In this document: positions 61,569 through 64,000 of the stretch, piece by piece | Layout: every line of letters begins with the position of its first letter | Position numbering within the stretch: position 1 is the first letter of the stretch | Assembly: GCA_013322215.1 (NCBI GenBank) | Contig: JAAMEZ010000036.1 | Location: 682,001 to 746,000 of the forward strand | From: Martinezella rhizogenes | GTDB taxonomy: Bacteria; Pseudomonadota; Alphaproteobacteria; Rhizobiales; Rhizobiaceae | DNA length: 64,000 nt | Direction of reading: 5' to 3' | Program-made: the position numbers and the translations under genes | The notes under the pieces: generated by a model | Database searches by the model: none | Told to the model about the DNA's origin: nothing | Seen by the model: only the letters and a program-made list of their open reading frames with translations

Positions 61569-62480
61569 TCAGGCGGCAGAGCCGGCAACTTCGCTCGCAC
61601 CTTGTGGGATCGACTGCAGCAGCGTCTGTCGCGCCGAGGCGAGGTGCTGGCGGCAAGCCGCATCGATCCTTCGCTGATCGCGCGATTGCAGGGCTTCGAT
61701 ATAGTCGAGATGTTCGGTTACGGCGCGGGCGTTGCGTTCGCGGGCATATGCCTTGTTCCACTGATAGTGATAGTGAAAAATGATGGCGATGACATCGTAG
61801 AAATCGGCGATGAAGCGGTTCTTTGAGGCACGATGGATGAGCAGGTGGAACTTCTCGTCGAGGCGCGAGAAATCGCGGTAATGCGCGTCGAAATCCTTAA
61901 GCAGCTCGTGGTGCTCCCGTTCGATCGCCCTAAGTTCCTCCCAGGCGCGGTGTTGGGCGGGCAGACGACCGAACTCGGCTGCCGAATGCAGCTCGAACAT
62001 CTCGCGTACATCGGCAAGCTCGAGCGCGAATTCGCTGGTGAAGCCCTTGAGAATCCAATGGCTGTTCGGCCGCTTCTCGATCAGACCGAAACGGCTGAAA
62101 CGAATGAGGAATTCGCGCACGACTGAAGTCCCGGTGCCGATCTCGCGCGCCAGTTCCAGTTCGTTGATCTGCATGCCGGGCTGGGCTTCGTCGGACATGA
62201 TGCGCATCATGAAGCTGCGCTCGATGATGTCGTGTAGTGAATCGGTCTCTTCCTTCGGGAAGAAATCGTCCTCCGTCGGCGGTCGTAGAACCGTCTTCTG
62301 CCGCTTGTTCCAGAGAATGATGCCGGCGTCACTTAGACGCATGAGGATCGCGCGCGCCGTGCTGCGGCTGACGCCGAGTTCGGCAGCGATTTCAGGCTCG
62401 CTCGGCAGCTCCGTATCGGGCTTCAGGCGCGCCGCATAGCGATTATACGCCTCCTTGAAGAGCGTGTTTTGCCTTGCCAT
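61569..62480 (-). CDS. GntR-type regulator with two winged-helix-like segments
   Basis: The product (303 aa) starts with a GntR winged helix (LFKEAYNRYAARLKPDTELPSEPEIAAELGVSRSTARAILMRL, residues about 8-50). After it comes a second, similar stretch (LELAREIGTGTSVVREFLIRFSRFGLIEKRP, about 107-140) and then an FCD-type helical effector domain (LADVREMFELHSAAEF, then FHLLIHRASKNRFIADFYDVI). Two DNA-binding-like parts before one FCD domain is uncommon. It is convergent with the GH2 gene and divergent from the aldo/keto reductase gene. ATG 62480 is used; GTG 62501 is an option with better SD spacing. Confidence 0.8.
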   Translation of the reverse strand: MARQNTLFKEAYNRYAARLKPDTELPSEPEIAAELGVSRSTARAILMRLSDAGIILWNKRQKTVLRPPTEDDFFPKEETDSLHDIIERSFMMRIMSDEAQPGMQINELELAREIGTGTSVVREFLIRFSRFGLIEKRPNSHWILKGFTSEFALELADVREMFELHSAAEFGRLPAQHRAWEELRAIEREHHELLKDFDAHYRDFSRLDEKFHLLIHRASKNRFIADFYDVIAIIFHYHYQWNKAYARERNARAVTEHLDYIEALQSRDQRRIDAACRQHLASARQTLLQSIPQGASEVAGSAA

Positions 62481-62612
62481 TTCCCCCTCGCGTATCGTCA
62501 CCGCTCTTTACCGGCGGCGCTGTCTGAACCATGATTGAATGGCAGTCAATTGCAGGAGTGTTGACGGAACCGCACCAGCCACCTTCCTCCCGGGCATGAG
62601 GCGATTTGCTCG

Positions 62613-62639
62613 TTGACACCAAAATGTTTATTGTAGATA
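62613..62639 (+). promoter_or_regulatory. Candidate promoter for the aldo/keto reductase gene
   Basis: TTGACA (62613-62618) and TAGATA (62634-62639) are 15 bases apart, in an AT-rich stretch in the 300-base region between the divergent regulator and reductase genes. Spacing is shorter than the usual 17, so confidence is low. Confidence 0.35.
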
Positions 62640-62786
62640 AAAAACAAAATCAATTGGTGGATGGACTATCGGGAGCTGACCGTCGCCAAGGATGAAAGAG
62701 GAGAATGGAGTGGCCGGCTCGAGGTCGCTTCGAAGCCGGTCCAAGATCGGCGGAAATGAAATGACAGCCATCACAAGGGAGAGGTG

Positions 62787-63806
62787 ATGCGAAGAAGAAC
62801 AATCGGCAGGACGGACCTCGAGGTCACGGAGATCAGCTTCGGTGCTGCGGCGCTGGGTGGCCTCTATCGTGCCTGTCCGCGCGACCAGGCAATGGCGACC
62901 CTTCAGGCGGCCTGGGACAGCGGTATCCGCTATTTCGACGTTGCGCCCTGGTATGGTTTTGGCCTTGGCGAACGCCGTGTCGGCGATTTTCTGCGAGACC
63001 AGCCTGAGGATAGCTATGTGCTGTCGACCAAAGTCGGCCGGCTCATGCGCCCGGTGCCGACCGACAAGGTGCCGAATTACGGCTATGTCGACCCGCTGCC
63101 TTTCGATGCCGATTACGACTACTCCTATGACGGCATCATGCGCTCGGTCGAGTTCAGCTATGCCCGTCTCGGGCTCAATCGCATCGATATTCTCTATGTC
63201 CACGATATCGGCGGCTATACCCACGGCAAGGCGCTGAACGACCGCTATCTCGGGCAGCTCCTGGGGTCCGGGTTGAAGGCTCTCGAGGAGCTGAAATCAT
63301 CCGGTGCGATCAAGGCCTATGGTCTCGGCGTCAACGAGGTGCCGGTCTGCCTGGATGTGATGAACGCGGCCGATATCGACTGCATCCTGCTCGCCGGCCG
63401 CTATACGCTGCTCGATCGCTCTGCCGTTGCCGAGTTGCTGCCGCTTTGCGAGAAGAAGGGAACGTCGCTGGTCGTGGGCGGGGTCTTCAATTCGGGTATT
63501 CTGGCGACTGGCCCTGTGCCCGGCGCACATTTCGACTATCTGCCGGCGACGCCGGATATTCTGGCCAAGGTGGGGGCGATGGAGGAGATCGCCCGCAAGC
63601 ATGGCCTGCCGCTTGCCCAGCCAGCGCTTCAGTTTCCGCTGCACAGCCCTTGCGTGGCTTCGGTGCTGATCGGCACGGCAAAGCCGGAAAGTCTTGTCCG
63701 CAACATGCAGCTGGTGGAGCCAAGGCTTCCCGACAGCCTCTATGCGGAATTCGAAGGTTTGACCGTGGTCGCGCCTCCTTTGGGAGATGAGGCGGTCAGG
63801 GTTTAG
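62787..63806 (+). CDS. Aldo/keto reductase (sugar dehydrogenase type)
   Basis: The product (339 aa) belongs to the AKR superfamily with catalytic D51, Y56 (DVAPWYG), K82 (LSTKVGR) and H139 (YVHDIGG). The N-terminus RRTIGRTDLEVTEISFGAAALGGLYR and the GFGLGERRVG motif are those of D-threo-aldose/L-fucose 1-dehydrogenases and related galactose dehydrogenases. In this setting it could oxidise galactose or fucose released by the glycosidases. ATG 62787 has GGGAGAGG upstream; the GTG immediately before is possible. The gene ends 10 bases inside a frame that enters from the right edge on the other strand. Confidence 0.85.
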   Translation: MRRRTIGRTDLEVTEISFGAAALGGLYRACPRDQAMATLQAAWDSGIRYFDVAPWYGFGLGERRVGDFLRDQPEDSYVLSTKVGRLMRPVPTDKVPNYGYVDPLPFDADYDYSYDGIMRSVEFSYARLGLNRIDILYVHDIGGYTHGKALNDRYLGQLLGSGLKALEELKSSGAIKAYGLGVNEVPVCLDVMNAADIDCILLAGRYTLLDRSAVAELLPLCEKKGTSLVVGGVFNSGILATGPVPGAHFDYLPATPDILAKVGAMEEIARKHGLPLAQPALQFPLHSPCVASVLIGTAKPESLVRNMQLVEPRLPDSLYAEFEGLTVVAPPLGDEAVRV

Positions 63807-64000
63807 AGCAATTCCAGGAAAAGTGCGAAGCGGTTTTCCGTCCGGAATTGCGTGAGACAGCAGATGGAGCGGTTTTGCGATTCCGTGAAACGCTGAACCG
63901 CTCCAGCAGATTGGGAGCTATCGAGCCGTCGGGAGAGACGGCTTCGAGGAGGAGGAAAGCCTGTTTTGCGTCGGTGGCCTTTTCGCCGCGCGATGCGTGA
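63796..64000 (-). CDS. C-terminal part of an unknown gene, running through a RIME-like repeat
   Basis: On the minus strand a 67-codon frame is open from the right edge to TGA 63796-63798. The first part reads as real protein (ATDAKQAFLLLEAVSPDG, then IAPNLLERF), and the last part, about 35 residues beginning SVSRNRKTAPSAVSRN, is encoded entirely by the RIME-like repeat. The final 11 bases overlap the aldo/keto reductase gene. I do not recognise the family; if translated, the repeat has replaced or extended the native C-terminus. Confidence 0.5.
   Translation of the reverse strand, partial: HASRGEKATDAKQAFLLLEAVSPDGSIAPNLLERFSVSRNRKTAPSAVSRNSGRKTASHFSWNCSKP
63808..63904. repeat. RIME-like intergenic mosaic element
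   Basis: Two hairpins in a 97-base unit: GCAATTCC (63808-63815) with GGAATTGC (63844-63851), containing GGAAAA/TTTTCC inside, and GGAGCGGTT (63866-63874) with AACCGCTCC (63896-63904). This two-palindrome layout and the sequence resemble the Rhizobium-specific intergenic mosaic element family (RIME1). It starts 2 bases after the reductase stop. Confidence 0.75.

Overview
The window reads as an alphaproteobacterial genome of the Rhizobium/Agrobacterium/Sinorhizobium group. Reasons: it is GC-rich and dense; it carries a PcaQ-type pca operon with ATAACC boxes; it has an agp-like alpha-galactoside locus and a CyaC-type diheme/ferredoxin adenylate cyclase, both known from Sinorhizobium meliloti; and a RIME-like intergenic mosaic repeat lies at the right edge. 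No rRNA, tRNA, CRISPR array, insertion sequence or phage gene was seen. Large catabolic and transport islands suggest a chromid or megaplasmid, but this is inference.

Left part (1-17.3 kb): aromatic catabolism through the protocatechuate branch of the beta-ketoadipate pathway. After the edge of a cation:proton antiporter come pcaF-pcaJ-pcaI (minus), a small DsrE/thioredoxin-like Tat-exported pair, pcaR, pobR and divergent pobA, pcaQ and divergent pcaDCHGB, then a five-gene branched-chain-type ABC transporter that is probably the protocatechuate uptake system. Together: 4-hydroxybenzoate to protocatechuate (PobA), ring cleavage and lactone steps (PcaHG, PcaB, PcaC, PcaD), CoA transfer (PcaIJ) and thiolysis (PcaF) to succinyl-CoA and acetyl-CoA.

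17.3-25.7 kb: a GFA-family protein, a fused 5-oxoprolinase with a MarR regulator, an MBL-fold hydrolase, a VOC protein, and a deacetylase/glycosyltransferase pair.

25.7-46.2 kb is the least ordinary region. It holds three cyclase-fold proteins within about 6 kb (a CyaC-like membrane adenylate cyclase with heme-ligand histidines and a 2Fe-2S domain, a DUF3095 protein with cyclase-like Asp motifs, and a soluble class III cyclase with altered specificity residues), two methyltransferases, a peptide/oligosaccharide-type ABC importer, three glycosyltransferases, a 904-residue ABC exporter-like protein in which every nucleotide-binding motif is degenerate, a cyclic-nucleotide-binding-domain protein and a CYTH-domain protein. 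I propose this as a candidate undescribed cyclic-nucleotide-linked glycan synthesis/export module; the link is by neighbourhood and motif, not proven.

46.2-64 kb: a secreted beta-propeller protein, then a sugar island: FAH-family enzyme, GH4 alpha-galactosidase (MelA/AgaL), a complete oligosaccharide ABC importer (agpDCBA-like), a second GH4 enzyme, a divergent AraC regulator, a GH2 beta-galactosidase, a GntR-type regulator, an aldo/keto reductase, and a RIME-like repeat into which a gene entering from the right edge appears to run. Both complete solute-binding-protein-first transport operons have a strong hairpin right after the binding-protein gene.
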